Positions 1 to 9,366 are shown, numbered from the stretch's first letter. The stretch is 64,000 nucleotides of DNA from Rathayibacter sp. VKM Ac-2857 (GCF_013205025.1 NZ_JABMLE010000002.1:1033775-1097774); one strand, 5' to 3'. Notes: a model not told the origin generated them from the sequence alone. Made by a program: numbers and translations.

Positions 1-864
1 CAGGAACAGGTAGAGCACGAGGATGATCAGCACGTTGATGCAGATCGCGGCGAAGGTGGGACCGTAGTCGACGACGCCGAACTGGCCGGTGAAGTTCAGC
101 AGTCCCACCTGCACCGTGCGCAGGCTCTCGTCGGTGGTGAAGGTCAGGGCGATGAGTAGGTCGTTCCACATGAAGAAGAACTGCACGAGCGCGATGGTGA
201 AGACGGCGTTGCGCATCATCGGGAACGCGACGGACACGAATGAGCGGACGATGCTGGCGCCGTCGAGGGTCGAGGCCTCGAAGATCTCCCGGGGGATCGC
301 GCGGAAGTAGGTCGCCATCATGAACACTGTCAGGGGCAGCGCGGTCGCGGTGTAGGTGATGATCAGCGGCCACAGCGAGTTGCTCAAGCCGAGGTTGAAG
401 TACACCGAGAACAGCGGCAGGAGGATCATCTGCCCGGGGATCATGATTCCGACGAGGAAGAGCAGCAGGGTGGTGCGGCGGCCCTTGAAGACCATGATCT
501 CGAGGGCGAAGCCGGCCGCGGTGCCGATGACGAGGGTGATCAGCAGGGCCGGGAAGACGGCGAGCACCGAGTTCAGCAGGTAGCCCGCGACCGAGCTCCA
601 GGCCGTCGTGTAGTTGGCGAAGTTGAGCCAGTTCTCCGGCAGCGCCCAGGTCGGGTTGTTGAGGAACTCGTCCTGGGTCTTCAGCGATCCGAGCAGGAGC
701 CATACCAGCGGGTAGACGAAGACCACGAGGAGCACGGCGACGACGAGGTAGAGGGGGAGGCGCTTCAGGAACGCGGCCCCGGTACCGCGCCCGGATCGAG
801 GGGCGCGCTTGGGCAGGGTGGGGCGAGCTGCGGTGGCCGCGGCAGCGGCTGCGGTGGTGGTCAT
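1..864 (-). CDS. CUT1 sugar ABC transporter permease, MalG-like (3' end cut by window)
   Basis: Inner-membrane permease of a carbohydrate ABC importer of the CUT1 class. Translating the minus strand from the ATG at 864 gives an N-terminal Ala/Thr-rich tail, a first membrane helix, and further helices typical of MalG. The EAA loop that contacts the ATPase is readable as FEASTLDGASIVRSF. About 288 codons are present and the C-terminus runs off the window start. It lies 5 bp after the stop of the partner permease and reads in the same direction from the binding-protein gene, so the three form one operon. No ATPase is encoded here; such systems often share an MsiK-type ATPase encoded elsewhere (family knowledge). 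Substrate is not determinable. Confidence 0.9.
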   Translation of the reverse strand, partial: MTTTAAAAAATAARPTLPKRAPRSGRGTGAAFLKRLPLYLVVAVLLVVFVYPLVWLLLGSLKTQDEFLNNPTWALPENWLNFANYTTAWSSVAGYLLNSVLAVFPALLITLVIGTAAGFALEIMVFKGRRTTLLLFLVGIMIPGQMILLPLFSVYFNLGLSNSLWPLIITYTATALPLTVFMMATYFRAIPREIFEASTLDGASIVRSFVSVAFPMMRNAVFTIALVQFFFMWNDLLIALTFTTDESLRTVQVGLLNFTGQFGVVDYGPTFAAICINVLIILVLYLFL

Positions 865-869
865 GCGCG

Positions 870-1754
870 TCACGCCTTCTTCTCGGTGGTCATGGAGCCG
901 CGGAAGATGACCGCTGTCACCAGCAGGCACATCACGGTGAGCAGGAGGGCGATCGTCGCGCCGTAGCCGTAGTCGCCGCCGGCGAACGAGGTGCGGTACA
1001 TGTACAGCGTGAGGGGGGTCGTCGAGGTGCCGGGCCCGCCGCCGGTGAGGGCGTAGATCGAGTCAAAGACCTTCAAGGTTCCGTTGATGCTGAAGATGGC
1101 GGAGGAGATCACGATCGGCAGGGACAGCGGCAGGATCACGTGGCGGATCAGCTTCGTGTTCGAGGCGCCGTCCAGGCTCGCGGCCTCGATGACGTCGTCC
1201 GGGATGTCGAGCAGCCCGGTGTAGAGCAGGACTCCGTAGAAGCCCATCGCGCGCCAGATGTCCATCAGGGCGATGACGATGAAGGCGGTGTCGGCGTTGC
1301 CCAGCCAGTCGATCGAGGGGATGCCGACCGTGTTGAGGACCGAGTTGACGAGACCGGTCTGCGGGGCGTACTCGAACAGCTTCTGGAAAAGAAGGGAGAC
1401 CGCGACGGTGGGGAGGACGACGGGGAAGAAGATCAGCGTCCGGATGACGCTCGAGGCGCGCTTGAGGAAGAACTGGTACAGCAGCGCGAGCAGGTAGCCG
1501 GCGACCACCTGGCCGACGGTGACCAGGAGCGCGTACTTGATCGTGAAGAGCACGGCCGGTCCGACGGACGGATCGCTGAAGAGCCGCTCGAAATTGCTCA
1601 GGCCGGCGAAGCTGAAGCCGCTGAGGACGCCGCCGGTGAAGAAGGTGTAGCCCAGGGACCAGACCATCGGCAGGAGCATCACGGCGGTGTAGACCACGAG
1701 CGCGGGGCCGAGGAGGAGGGCGATGGCGCGCTTGTCCGCGAGCACAGAGTTCAT
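870..1754 (-). CDS. CUT1 sugar ABC transporter permease, MalF-like
   Basis: Second permease of the importer, 294 residues, with about six membrane helices. The EAA motif near residues 190-205 reads IEAASLDGASNTKLI, and the family signature ALTGGGPGTST follows in the C-terminal third. The ATG at 1754 has a GAGG ribosome-binding site close upstream. It lies 83 bp after the binding-protein stop, a spacer occupied by a strong hairpin, and 5 bp before the MalG-like gene. It should pair with that protein to form the translocation pore. Confidence 0.93.
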   Translation of the reverse strand: MNSVLADKRAIALLLGPALVVYTAVMLLPMVWSLGYTFFTGGVLSGFSFAGLSNFERLFSDPSVGPAVLFTIKYALLVTVGQVVAGYLLALLYQFFLKRASSVIRTLIFFPVVLPTVAVSLLFQKLFEYAPQTGLVNSVLNTVGIPSIDWLGNADTAFIVIALMDIWRAMGFYGVLLYTGLLDIPDDVIEAASLDGASNTKLIRHVILPLSLPIVISSAIFSINGTLKVFDSIYALTGGGPGTSTTPLTLYMYRTSFAGGDYGYGATIALLLTVMCLLVTAVIFRGSMTTEKKA

Positions 1755-1794
1755 GGTGTCCTCAGGGGGAGAGGGTGGAGAAGAAGAGGGGCTC

Positions 1795-1820
1795 GAGGGC
1801 GGGGCCGGAGCCCCGCCCTC
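1795..1820 (-). terminator. Intra-operon hairpin between binding protein and first permease
   Basis: The arms GAGGGCGGGGC and GCCCCGCCCTC pair perfectly over 11 bp around a 4-base loop, between the binding-protein stop and the MalF-like start. There is no T-run. In sugar importers such hairpins commonly stabilise or partly terminate transcripts so that more binding protein than permease is made. That role is inferred here. Confidence 0.6.
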
Positions 1821-1837
1821 AAGGGAGGTGGTGCGTG

Positions 1838-3133
1838 CTACTGCCCCAGCGAGGACTGCACGGTGTTCATGAAGTCCGAACCGGAGAGCTGACCGGCGCC
1901 GAGGGGGCCGCCGTTGCTCTGGCTGGTGGTCGTGGCGTTCGCGGAGAACAGGGCCTCGAACCAGGCGACGCTCTCCTTGGTGGCGGCGATCTGGTCCTGC
2001 ACCTGCTGGGTGAGCGCCGGAATCTCGACGTCGCCGTTCACGGTGAAGCCGGTGATCTGGCCCGCCTCGCGCAGCGCCGCGGCGGCGTAGTTCTCCGAGA
2101 TACAGCTGGCCCAGTTCTGGACCTTCTCGTCCTCGTAGGCCGACTTCGAGAAGGCGATGCTGGTGCCGACGTTGGCCGGGGTCTGCTCGGTGGTGCCGAC
2201 GCCGCCGTCGACGGTCGGGAAGGGCATGAAGCCGACGTTGTCGACGCCGATCTTGTTCGCCTCCTCGTCGTTGAAGCTCGAGACGGCCCAGGAGCCCATG
2301 TAGTAGAAGCCGGCTCCGCCGGTCAGGAACGTGTTCAGCGCCGTGGCGTAGTCGATGGCCGAGGGCGAGGGGCCGAAGTCGCCGGCCGCACCGAGCGCCG
2401 CGACGGCCTCGGCTGCCTCGACGTACTCGGGATCAGTGAGGGAGGCGTCGCCGCTCTCGATCGCGGTCATGGCGTCCGGTCCGAGCTCGCGGTAGAGGTA
2501 CGCGCCGACCCAGCGGGTGACACCCCAGCCGTCGCCGCCCTTGCCGGCAGCGGAGATGGGCTGCACACCGGCGGCCTTGAGGGTGTCGAACGCGGCAACC
2601 AGGGAGTCCCACGAGTCGGGCGTGGTGATGCCGTTCGCCTCGAGGATCTGCTTGTTGTACCAGACGCCCTCGATGTTCAGCTCGGTCGGCATGACCATCG
2701 TCGTGTCGCCGTAGATGGACGCGATGCTGGACGCGGCGACGGGCACATAGCCCGCGGCGATGTCCGACCCGGTGAGGTCCGCGACCTTGTCGGCAGCGAA
2801 GAGCTCCTTCATCAGGTCCGGCGAGTTCGCGGAGACGAAGGCCGACGGAAGGGCGTTCTGGCCACCGAGCAGCTGGAGCTGCTGGTCGAGGGAGGACTGC
2901 GCCTGCTTGTTGATCTTCAGGGGCAGTGCCTCGTTCTCGGCGGAGCACTCGTTCTCGCTGAGAGAGGTGAGGACGGTCGGGATCGTCGTGTTCTCATTGA
3001 TCGCGAGGAACGTGAATTCGTTCGCGGCGCTCGTGGCACCACCTCCGCCGCTGCACGCGGTGAGGGCGAGAACGGTGACGGCCGCCGCGCTGAGGACGGT
3101 GACTGCACGTCGGGACTTCATGCTGCTGCGCAT
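1838..3133 (-). CDS. CUT1 sugar ABC transporter substrate-binding lipoprotein
   Basis: Extracytoplasmic sugar-binding lipoprotein of about 431 residues. The N-terminus has basic residues, a hydrophobic stretch and the lipobox LTAC followed by a Ser/Gly linker, so it should be anchored to the outer face of the membrane. The body looks like a family 1 solute-binding protein, with GVWYNKQIL and the FYYMGSWAV hinge region. I chose the ATG at 3133 because GGAGGA lies just upstream and the lipoprotein signal begins there; the open frame runs further upstream but without a signal. It is the first gene of the operon, with the operator-like palindrome 3162-3173 in its leader and a divergent LacI regulator. 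Confidence 0.93.
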   Translation of the reverse strand: MRSSMKSRRAVTVLSAAAVTVLALTACSGGGGATSAANEFTFLAINENTTIPTVLTSLSENECSAENEALPLKINKQAQSSLDQQLQLLGGQNALPSAFVSANSPDLMKELFAADKVADLTGSDIAAGYVPVAASSIASIYGDTTMVMPTELNIEGVWYNKQILEANGITTPDSWDSLVAAFDTLKAAGVQPISAAGKGGDGWGVTRWVGAYLYRELGPDAMTAIESGDASLTDPEYVEAAEAVAALGAAGDFGPSPSAIDYATALNTFLTGGAGFYYMGSWAVSSFNDEEANKIGVDNVGFMPFPTVDGGVGTTEQTPANVGTSIAFSKSAYEDEKVQNWASCISENYAAAALREAGQITGFTVNGDVEIPALTQQVQDQIAATKESVAWFEALFSANATTTSQSNGGPLGAGQLSGSDFMNTVQSSLGQ

Positions 3134-3161
3134 GGGTTCCTCCTTGAACCTAGAATGGGAT

Positions 3162-3173
3162 TGAAGCGCTTCA
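3162..3173. promoter_or_regulatory. LacI-type operator palindrome
   Basis: TGAAGCGCTTCA is a perfect 12-bp palindrome with the central CG step typical of LacI/GalR operators. It lies 29 bp before the start codon of the binding-protein gene and in the shared region with the divergent LacI-type regulator, which is the obvious candidate to bind it. Confidence 0.65.
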
Positions 3174-3385
3174 CTTGGGATGCGTGGACACCGTAGCATG
3201 AACGCTGCCGCCCGCTCGCGAGTGGTGCACGCGAGGTTGACGGGCCCGCTCGTGCGAGCAGCGGCAGCAGGACCTCGACGCGTGGGCGTAGGCAGATGCC
3301 GGTCGTACTCACGACCCGAGCCGTTCGCTTCGTCGTGAAGAGAGATGGATCTTCTGTGACGAGCCTTGACGGGGACGATCGCTCC

Positions 3386-4396
3386 GTGACGATAATGGAC
3401 GTCGCCGCGCATGCGGGGGTCTCTCGCGCCGCTGTCTCGAAGGTCCTGCGCGACGCCTACGGAACCAGCGACTCGATGCGCACGCGGGTCAACGCCGCGA
3501 TCGATGCTCTCGGGTACCGGCCCTCGCGCGCTGCTCGATCATTGCGCGGGGCTGGTCGTACCGTCGGGATCGACCTGCCCACCATCGGCGACCCGTCTCA
3601 CCCAAGCATCGTGAACGGGATCCTCTCTGTTCTTCGACCGGCCGGATACCACCTGATGATCGTGCCGGTCCACGGGCCTGATGAGCTGGCGGTAACTGCT
3701 CCCGTCTCGGTCGCCGACTTCCAGGTCGACGGCATCATCGGGCTCTCTCCTGTCATCGACCGGCCGCAGCTCGAGAAGGTCGCACGACGTGTCCCTACCG
3801 TGGTGCTCGGTCGTCACGAGCCTGCGACCGCCTATGACACCGTCGTCGGCGACGACGTCGAGGGCACCCGGCTGGCGATGAACCATCTCTTCGAACTCGG
3901 CCACGAGCACATCGCGCACGTCACCGGACCGGAGACCTCGACGGTCGCAACCGGCAACAACGCGCACTCGGTCCGTCTCTTCGAGTACGAACGCCTGATG
4001 AGAGAGCGCGGCACGGCGGAAGCGCCCCCCATCGTGCACATCCAGGCCGACGCCGACGAGAACGAGTCCCACGCCGACGCCGTCCGGCTCCTTCAGTCCT
4101 GTCCGGCACTGACGGCGATCTTCGCTGCGAGCGACGCGCTCGCGATGCCGGTCCTGCACGCGCGCACAGATCTCGATCGGACCCCTCTCGCAGTCGTCGG
4201 CTACGACGACACTCCGCTGTCCCGCCACCGCGGAATCGGGTTGAGCTCCATCGATCAGCGGCAAGAGGAGATTGGTCGGACCGGTGCGCACCTACTTCTT
4301 GAGCGGATCGCAGGACGCACAGCCCCCGTGCATCACGTCGTGCGGCCAGAGCTGCATGTACGCGCGTCCAGCATGAAGTCACTGCGTTTGGTCTAA
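3386..4396 (+). CDS. LacI-family transcriptional regulator
   Basis: DNA-binding repressor with an N-terminal LacI helix-turn-helix (TIMDVAAHAGVSRAAVSKVL) and a periplasmic-binding-like sugar sensor domain (VDGIIGLSPV and VVGYDDTPLSRH motifs). About 336 residues from the GTG at 3386, which has GGGGAC 9 bp upstream and places the HTH at the usual distance from the N-terminus. In-frame GTG at 3356 or an even earlier start would add 10-30 residues, so the start is uncertain. It is divergent from the CUT1 importer and probably represses it until the imported sugar binds. Confidence 0.9.
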   Translation: MTIMDVAAHAGVSRAAVSKVLRDAYGTSDSMRTRVNAAIDALGYRPSRAARSLRGAGRTVGIDLPTIGDPSHPSIVNGILSVLRPAGYHLMIVPVHGPDELAVTAPVSVADFQVDGIIGLSPVIDRPQLEKVARRVPTVVLGRHEPATAYDTVVGDDVEGTRLAMNHLFELGHEHIAHVTGPETSTVATGNNAHSVRLFEYERLMRERGTAEAPPIVHIQADADENESHADAVRLLQSCPALTAIFAASDALAMPVLHARTDLDRTPLAVVGYDDTPLSRHRGIGLSSIDQRQEEIGRTGAHLLLERIAGRTAPVHHVVRPELHVRASSMKSLRLV

Positions 4397-4711
4397 GACC
4401 GCTCCTTGGGAAAAACGACGCGACCATTTCTATACCAACCAATCCCGATAATAGAGATTATGTCAGCTTGATCCGAGAGTGCTTCGACTGCCGGCCCGTG
4501 AGTCGCAGCTCATCACGGTTTCGGCACGACAGTGCTTTGCGACGGCTGCGTTGATGCCCTCGGCGCTGTCGCCCTCTCAAACATGACGAATGCGACTCCG
4601 CCGGTTCTATGGAGTCGATGCGGCCCCCTCCGACCCGAACGGAGAGGACCGCAGCGCAGAGCCGGGCCGGACGATCCGATCGTCCGGCCCGCGAGCCTCA
4701 TGCGGCAGGAC
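4397..4711. other. Intergenic region between convergent genes
   Basis: This 315-bp stretch separates the LacI gene from the convergent DUF5695-like gene. The first part (about 4400-4470) is clearly more AT-rich than its surroundings; the last part holds the hairpin at 4664-4690. I saw no convincing ORF or RNA gene. Confidence 0.5.
4664..4690 (-). terminator. Terminator hairpin after the DUF5695-like gene
   Basis: GGGCCGGACGAT and ATCGTCCGGCCC pair perfectly over 12 bp around a 3-base loop, 21 bp beyond the stop of the minus-strand gene. No long T-run follows, as is common in high-GC actinobacteria. Confidence 0.7.
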
Positions 4712-7700
4712 TCAGAAGACCTGCCACTCCTTGATGCCGACGCTCCCCTTGCCGGAGACCGTGCCCCGCGGGGTGAGCAGGAGGCGCAGGCGCGTCGTCG
4801 TCACGGGCGCGAAGGTCACGGTGTTCCACCCGTTCGCCGCGGTCGAGAACGCGCTCGGCGACGGGACCGGCTTCCAGGCTGCGCCGTCCCAGTATTCGGC
4901 GGTCCAGGAAGCCGGAGTCGTGATCCCCGTGCCCGACGAGTCGAGGTTGTCGACGAAGTACGTCGCCAGGCGACGGACGGTCGTGGCTGCCGGCCAGCTG
5001 TACTGCACCGACTGCGCCGAGACCTGCGGCCAGGCTCCCCACGTCGTCGCGTTGTCGTCGGGGACGACGTCGCGGGAGGTGGTCGGCTCGGATCCGTCGT
5101 TCAGGCCCGTCACGCGGTTCCAGGCGGCGGTGAACGACGCGGCAGCGGTCGCTGCTGTCGCGAGGTTCTGGTCGCGCAGGATCCGCACGACCGGGGCGGC
5201 AGCACTCGTGGCCGGCACCGCTACCCGCACCGGGGAACGGCCGTCGCTGCGGACGGTGCCCGCGGCCCCGCCGTCCACCGTGACGGAGTAGCTCCCGGCG
5301 GGCAGATTGACGAGGTCGATCAGCGGTGCGAAGCCCGCGCCGCCGGTGTTGCGCAGGGTGAGGCGGATGTCCGCACCCGCCTGCTGGATCTCGGCCCGCG
5401 TGTAGGTGCCGCGCTCGATGCGGATGTCGAGCTTGCCGAGGGTGAAGAGGGTGATCCTGCGGCGGACGCCGTCCTTGGGCACGAGGACGAGGCCGGTCGA
5501 GGTCGTCGTCATGTCCGCGCCGTAGGCGTAGGGCCCGACGATCGGGTCGTCGATCACCGTCGCCGTCGCGGAGCGCAGCCCGCCCCAGAAGCCGAGTGCG
5601 GCCTCTCCCGACCACGCCCACCAGCCGTCGAGGATCGGCATGAACCCGTACTCGTTGGTGCCCTTCTCGCTCTGGTAGATCCAGGACGCCGCGCCGATGT
5701 TGCCGGCGAGAGGACTGATCTGCCCGGAGTTGATGTTCGCCCAGCCGGAGAGGTAGGCGCCGTTGGTCGAGCGGACGGAATCGGCGAAGTCCCGGCCCGC
5801 GGGATCACCGTAGGTGAGCAGGTAGTCGTGCTGCTGCCAGGCGCCGAGCTGGCACTCGTAGCCGAGGTTCCACCACGACTCGCCCATGTGGCGGTTGTCG
5901 GAGCCGTAGAAGTACCAGAGCGGCTGCATGCCGCGGCAGGTGAGCGAGGCCTTCTGCACCTTGTCGGCGAGAGCCCGGTTCCCGTACTTCTTGGCGAGCG
6001 TGTACGACACCTCGAAGCCGGTCGTGTCGATGCTCATCTCGGAGCCGAACGGGTACTTCTCGGCAAAGAAGAAGTCGCGCTTCGGGAGCAGGAACCGCTC
6101 GAGGGAGTCGGCGTCGGCCGTCATCCCCTCGGCGCGGAGCGCGTTCAGGATGTCGGGGTAGGTGTGCTCCCCCATCATCCCGTGCTTGATCGCGCCGTCT
6201 CCGATCGGGCTGGGGAGCGGGATCTTCGTGAACATGGCCTCGAGCGTCTTGAAGGTGAGCCTGAGGTAGTCGGTGGCGGAGCGCTTCGTCAGAGCCGGCG
6301 TGATCTGCGCGATGCGGTACATTGCGTAGTAGGTGTTCGCGATGTGAATGTAGTTGTAGGTACGCCAGACACCCTGGTCGTTCGGAGTGCCGTCGCGGCC
6401 GTCGTACCAGCGGTACACCTGGTAAGTCGGCTGGCCGGCCGAGTCCTTCCTTCCCTGCAGGTAGCCCAGGAGGAACGTGTCGATGTAGGTGTCCACCGCC
6501 GCGATCTCGGCGGCGACAGGGGCGTCGATGTTCTTCTCCGCGAGGAAGACGGCCGGTGCGAGGCCGAGGTCGTCGGCGCCGCCCGCCATCCACTCCTTCC
6601 AGCCGCCGCCGGGGTAGTCGTCCCAGGTGACGAGCTTCTGGTTGCTCATGTCCCACTGGAGGAACGCGCCGTTGTAGCCGCGGGTGGTCTTCGCCTGCTG
6701 CTTGGTGGCGATGAAGTTCGCGTGCATCCCGATCAGCTTCTCGATCGGCTCGATGGCGTAGTACTGCAGGACGGAGGTCTTCGACCCGCCGTAGGTGACC
6801 GTGACGGTGCTCGCGCCGAGCTGCGGCAGGGAGACCTCGTACAGCGAGTAGCCGTTGCGGGTCCCCTTGGCGACGACGGAGACTCCGCGGCCGGACTGGC
6901 CGATGACGGAGGTGATCCCGGCCTTCGCGCGCACGGCGAGCGTCGCCTTGGTGTCCGTCGGTACGACCATCCCGGGCAGCGACACGACGTCGACGACCCC
7001 GGCGTCGAACAGCACGTCCCGGAGATCGGTCGCGTCCGCGGCCCAGCGGAAGGTGAAGCCGTAGGTCTTCTCCTGCCCGGGCGCGAGGGTCAGCGAGCTC
7101 GTCGGCAGGTAGGTGCCGGCCTGGTTCCGACGCTGCGGGACGGACGCCGCCGAGTGGAGGTAGAACTCGACGAGACCCTCCCAGGACGGGTCCTGCTCCG
7201 CGAACGGCCCCTCGCCGGGGCGGGCCTTGTTCTTGAACTCCAGCGACGTGCCGTCCTGCGGGACGAGCACGAGGGTCGAGCCGTCGCCGTTGGGCCGCTG
7301 CCAGGTGATGTAGGAGCCGTCGCGGCCGACGAAGGAGTGCCGGGCGACGTTCTTCTCGTAGATGCCGGTCTGGTTGCCGCCGTCCCACCACGCGTTCATG
7401 AGGAACGGGATGCCGACGTCGAGGAACTCGAGCGACTCGGTCGACGTGTTGCGCAGGGTCATGGTCCAGCTCACGCGGTCGCGCTGGGCGCCTGTCAGCT
7501 GGTAGCGCTGCGTGAGGGCGAAGTCGCGGATGCCGTTCGCATCGGCGGCGCGGCCGGAGTAGGCGACGGTGACGGTGTCGGCCGAGGTCGAGACCGTGCG
7601 GATGTCGTCAGAGCGGCCGGTGACCATCGCGGTCCCGCTCGTGGCCGCCCCCTTGCGGACCGAGAAGACGGCGTCGCCGGTCCAGCGCGAGTCGTCGACG

Positions 7701-7987
7701 GAGAAGATCGGCCGGATGTCGGGGTTGGCGACGTAGTTCGTGCCGTAGCCGTCGCGCGGGTCGGAGAGCACGAACACGCCTCCCGTGGCCCGGTCGACGC
7801 GGAAGTCGAAGGCCGGCGAGGAGAGGTCGGCGGTCGGCCCGAGGGCGAACGCGGCGGACGGGGCGGCGGAGGCGACGAGAGCAGCGCTGCCGGCGACGCC
7901 CGCCGCTCCGAGGAGGACGGATCTGCGGCGCAGTCCGGGAGCGGAGGACTCCGGGTCGACCGGCGAGGACGGGGAGGGGACGGTCAT
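4712..7987 (-). CDS. Tat-exported DUF5695-like protein with C-terminal discoidin-like module
   Basis: Large secreted protein, about 1091 residues. The N-terminus has a twin-arginine signal (LRRRSVLLGAAG) and an Ala-rich hydrophobic stretch, so it should cross the membrane folded. Residues about 60-900 resemble the uncharacterised DUF5695 family (NAWWDGGNQTGIYEKN, ESWWNLGYECQLGAWQQ), recognised from memory and not searched. The last 170 residues look like an F5/8-type C (discoidin) carbohydrate-binding domain and resemble a module in the 14922-19868 protein. The ATG at 7987 is preferred over the GTG at 8002 because AAGAAGAG lies just upstream. Transcription should start from the promoter-operator at 8108-8154. 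Context suggests a polysaccharide-active enzyme; no catalytic residue can be named. Confidence 0.7.
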   Translation of the reverse strand: MTVPSPSSPVDPESSAPGLRRRSVLLGAAGVAGSAALVASAAPSAAFALGPTADLSSPAFDFRVDRATGGVFVLSDPRDGYGTNYVANPDIRPIFSVDDSRWTGDAVFSVRKGAATSGTAMVTGRSDDIRTVSTSADTVTVAYSGRAADANGIRDFALTQRYQLTGAQRDRVSWTMTLRNTSTESLEFLDVGIPFLMNAWWDGGNQTGIYEKNVARHSFVGRDGSYITWQRPNGDGSTLVLVPQDGTSLEFKNKARPGEGPFAEQDPSWEGLVEFYLHSAASVPQRRNQAGTYLPTSSLTLAPGQEKTYGFTFRWAADATDLRDVLFDAGVVDVVSLPGMVVPTDTKATLAVRAKAGITSVIGQSGRGVSVVAKGTRNGYSLYEVSLPQLGASTVTVTYGGSKTSVLQYYAIEPIEKLIGMHANFIATKQQAKTTRGYNGAFLQWDMSNQKLVTWDDYPGGGWKEWMAGGADDLGLAPAVFLAEKNIDAPVAAEIAAVDTYIDTFLLGYLQGRKDSAGQPTYQVYRWYDGRDGTPNDQGVWRTYNYIHIANTYYAMYRIAQITPALTKRSATDYLRLTFKTLEAMFTKIPLPSPIGDGAIKHGMMGEHTYPDILNALRAEGMTADADSLERFLLPKRDFFFAEKYPFGSEMSIDTTGFEVSYTLAKKYGNRALADKVQKASLTCRGMQPLWYFYGSDNRHMGESWWNLGYECQLGAWQQHDYLLTYGDPAGRDFADSVRSTNGAYLSGWANINSGQISPLAGNIGAASWIYQSEKGTNEYGFMPILDGWWAWSGEAALGFWGGLRSATATVIDDPIVGPYAYGADMTTTSTGLVLVPKDGVRRRITLFTLGKLDIRIERGTYTRAEIQQAGADIRLTLRNTGGAGFAPLIDLVNLPAGSYSVTVDGGAAGTVRSDGRSPVRVAVPATSAAAPVVRILRDQNLATAATAAASFTAAWNRVTGLNDGSEPTTSRDVVPDDNATTWGAWPQVSAQSVQYSWPAATTVRRLATYFVDNLDSSGTGITTPASWTAEYWDGAAWKPVPSPSAFSTAANGWNTVTFAPVTTTRLRLLLTPRGTVSGKGSVGIKEWQVF

Positions 7988-8107
7988 GAGCTCTTCTTTC
8001 ACGTCGATGGGAAAGGTGTGCCCGCGGACGCGGCTGATCGAGCAGCCGACGATCCACGAAATCTTTCTTCGCGAAAGCCCGGGGATTCGGCTCGAGCAAA
8101 GAAACAG

Positions 8108-8154
8108 GCGAAAGGCCTTTCGCTAGTAAAGCTCGTCGATCGCCGTTTCGTCAA
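8108..8154 (-). promoter_or_regulatory. Promoter and LacI-type operator for the DUF5695-like gene
   Basis: Read on the minus strand: -35 TTGACG (8154-8149), an 18-bp spacer, -10 TTTACT (8130-8125), then the perfect 16-bp palindrome GCGAAAGGCCTTTCGC at 8123-8108. The operator sits just downstream of the -10, a position where a bound repressor blocks initiation. The same elements in the same order precede the binding-protein gene at 9432. Confidence 0.75.
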
Positions 8155-8256
8155 GACGGGGACGCCGACTCCCGGCGACAGCCGAGCTCGCCGGCCGTCG
8201 ACGAGGGCAATGTCGAGGGCGCGTCAGGCCCGTCGCCCTTCCGCGTGGACGAGGCC

Positions 8257-9279
8257 TCAGCGGCGGGCGATGGTGGAGCCGCGGATGACGAGCCGGGTCG
8301 GGAGGTGCTCAACGCCGGAGGCGGGTGCTCCCCCAATGGCCTCGAAGACGCGGTGCGCCGCGGCGCGTCCGAGCTCCTGCAGATCGGCGTCGATGCTCGT
8401 CAGCTGGGGTCGGGCGTTGGTGGCGAGGACGAGCCAGTTGTCGAAGCCGACGACGGCGACGTCTTCGGGCACCTTCCGCCCGAGGTCGCGGGCGCTGTCA
8501 AGGGCGCCGCGGGCGATCTGGTCGGAGCCGCAGACGATGCCGTCGAGATCGGCGTGCCGCTCGAGCAGCACGGCGGTGCCGTCGCGTCCCCACGACTCGG
8601 ACCATTCCGAGAACATCACGTCGCTGACGAGCTCGAGGTCGGCGTCGCGCATCGCGTCCCGCACGCCGCGGGCCCGGTCCTGCGCGGCCTGATAGCTCGG
8701 GTCGCCGGTGAGGTGCGCGATTCGCCTGCGGCCCAGCCCGAGGAGGTGCTCGGTCGCGAGGCGTCCGCCCTGGTAGTTGTCGGCGGCGAGAGAGACGTCG
8801 GTCGGATCCTCGGACGGCGCGTAGACGTAGACGACGGGGACGGGGAGGTCGTGCCCGAGGGACGGGCGGGGGTTCGTGCTGCTGCCGACGACGAGGATTC
8901 CGTCGACGCGGCGGTTGAGCAGCGCCGCGAGGTGGTGCTGCTCGCGGATCGCGTCTCCGCGGGCGTCGCAGAGGAAGACGTTGACCGCTCCGGCTCCGAA
9001 CGCGTCCTCGGCTCCCATCAGGATCGGGATGACGAAGCGGCCCTCGAGGTCGTTGGTGAGGATGCCGACGGTGCCGGTGCGGCCCTCTACGAGGCTGCGG
9101 GCGAGCGCGTTCGGCGTGAAGGACAGCTCACGCGCGGCCTCCATCACCTTGACCCGCGTGGCCGGTGCCACGCTCCGGCCGTTGATGGCCTTGGATGCCG
9201 TGGCCATCGACACGCCGGCGAGCTTCGCCACATCGCTCAGGGTCGAGGTCCTGGATCCTGACGATCGTGCTTGCGCCAT
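8257..9279 (-). CDS. LacI-family regulator of the secreted-glycan locus
   Basis: Repressor of about 340 residues: N-terminal LacI helix-turn-helix (TLSDVAKLAGVSMATASKAI, then the hinge-like PNALARSL) and a sugar-sensing domain with RRIAHLTGD and VAVVGFDN motifs. The ATG at 9279 has GGAGG 8 bp upstream; an in-frame TTG at 9300 is less likely. It sits between two promoters carrying related palindromes (8108-8123 and 9351-9366), so it is the natural candidate to control the DUF5695-like gene, the CUT1 importer and probably the other secreted proteins of this locus. An inverted repeat directly before its own ribosome-binding site may allow autoregulation. Confidence 0.9.
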   Translation of the reverse strand: MAQARSSGSRTSTLSDVAKLAGVSMATASKAINGRSVAPATRVKVMEAARELSFTPNALARSLVEGRTGTVGILTNDLEGRFVIPILMGAEDAFGAGAVNVFLCDARGDAIREQHHLAALLNRRVDGILVVGSSTNPRPSLGHDLPVPVVYVYAPSEDPTDVSLAADNYQGGRLATEHLLGLGRRRIAHLTGDPSYQAAQDRARGVRDAMRDADLELVSDVMFSEWSESWGRDGTAVLLERHADLDGIVCGSDQIARGALDSARDLGRKVPEDVAVVGFDNWLVLATNARPQLTSIDADLQELGRAAAHRVFEAIGGAPASGVEHLPTRLVIRGSTIARR

Positions 9280-9291
9280 GTTTTCGCCTCC

Positions 9292-9307
9292 GTTACGCAA
9301 CGGTAAC
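9292..9307. promoter_or_regulatory. Inverted repeat before the LacI gene ribosome-binding site
   Basis: GTTAC and GTAAC face each other across 6 bases (GTTACGCAACGGTAAC), immediately upstream of the GGAGG of the LacI gene. It differs from the GCGAAA-type sites, so it may be a different operator or a small leader hairpin. Functional role is a guess. Confidence 0.35.
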
Positions 9308-9318
9308 AGTGCCCGCTC

Positions 9319-9366
9319 TTGACGGCGGTTCGCGGTTGCGTCTTTACTGAGCGAAACGCATTTCGG
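9319..9366 (+). promoter_or_regulatory. Promoter and operator for the second CUT1 importer
   Basis: -35 TTGACG (9319-9324), an 18-bp spacer, -10 TTTACT (9343-9348), then the near-palindrome GCGAAACGCATTTCGG (9351-9366). Sequence and spacing match the promoter at 8154-8108 on the other strand almost exactly, which supports shared control by the LacI protein encoded between them. Confidence 0.75.

Noticed and set aside
1-583. Plus-strand frames of 73 and 75 codons at the window start
   Set aside because: They are antisense to the MalG-like permease, which continues off the window edge and is supported by its EAA loop.
4532-8692. 1386-codon plus-strand open frame
   Set aside because: It is antisense to the DUF5695-like gene, rich in Arg/Gly/Val/Asp as expected from high-GC shadow frames, and has no family features or ribosome-binding site.
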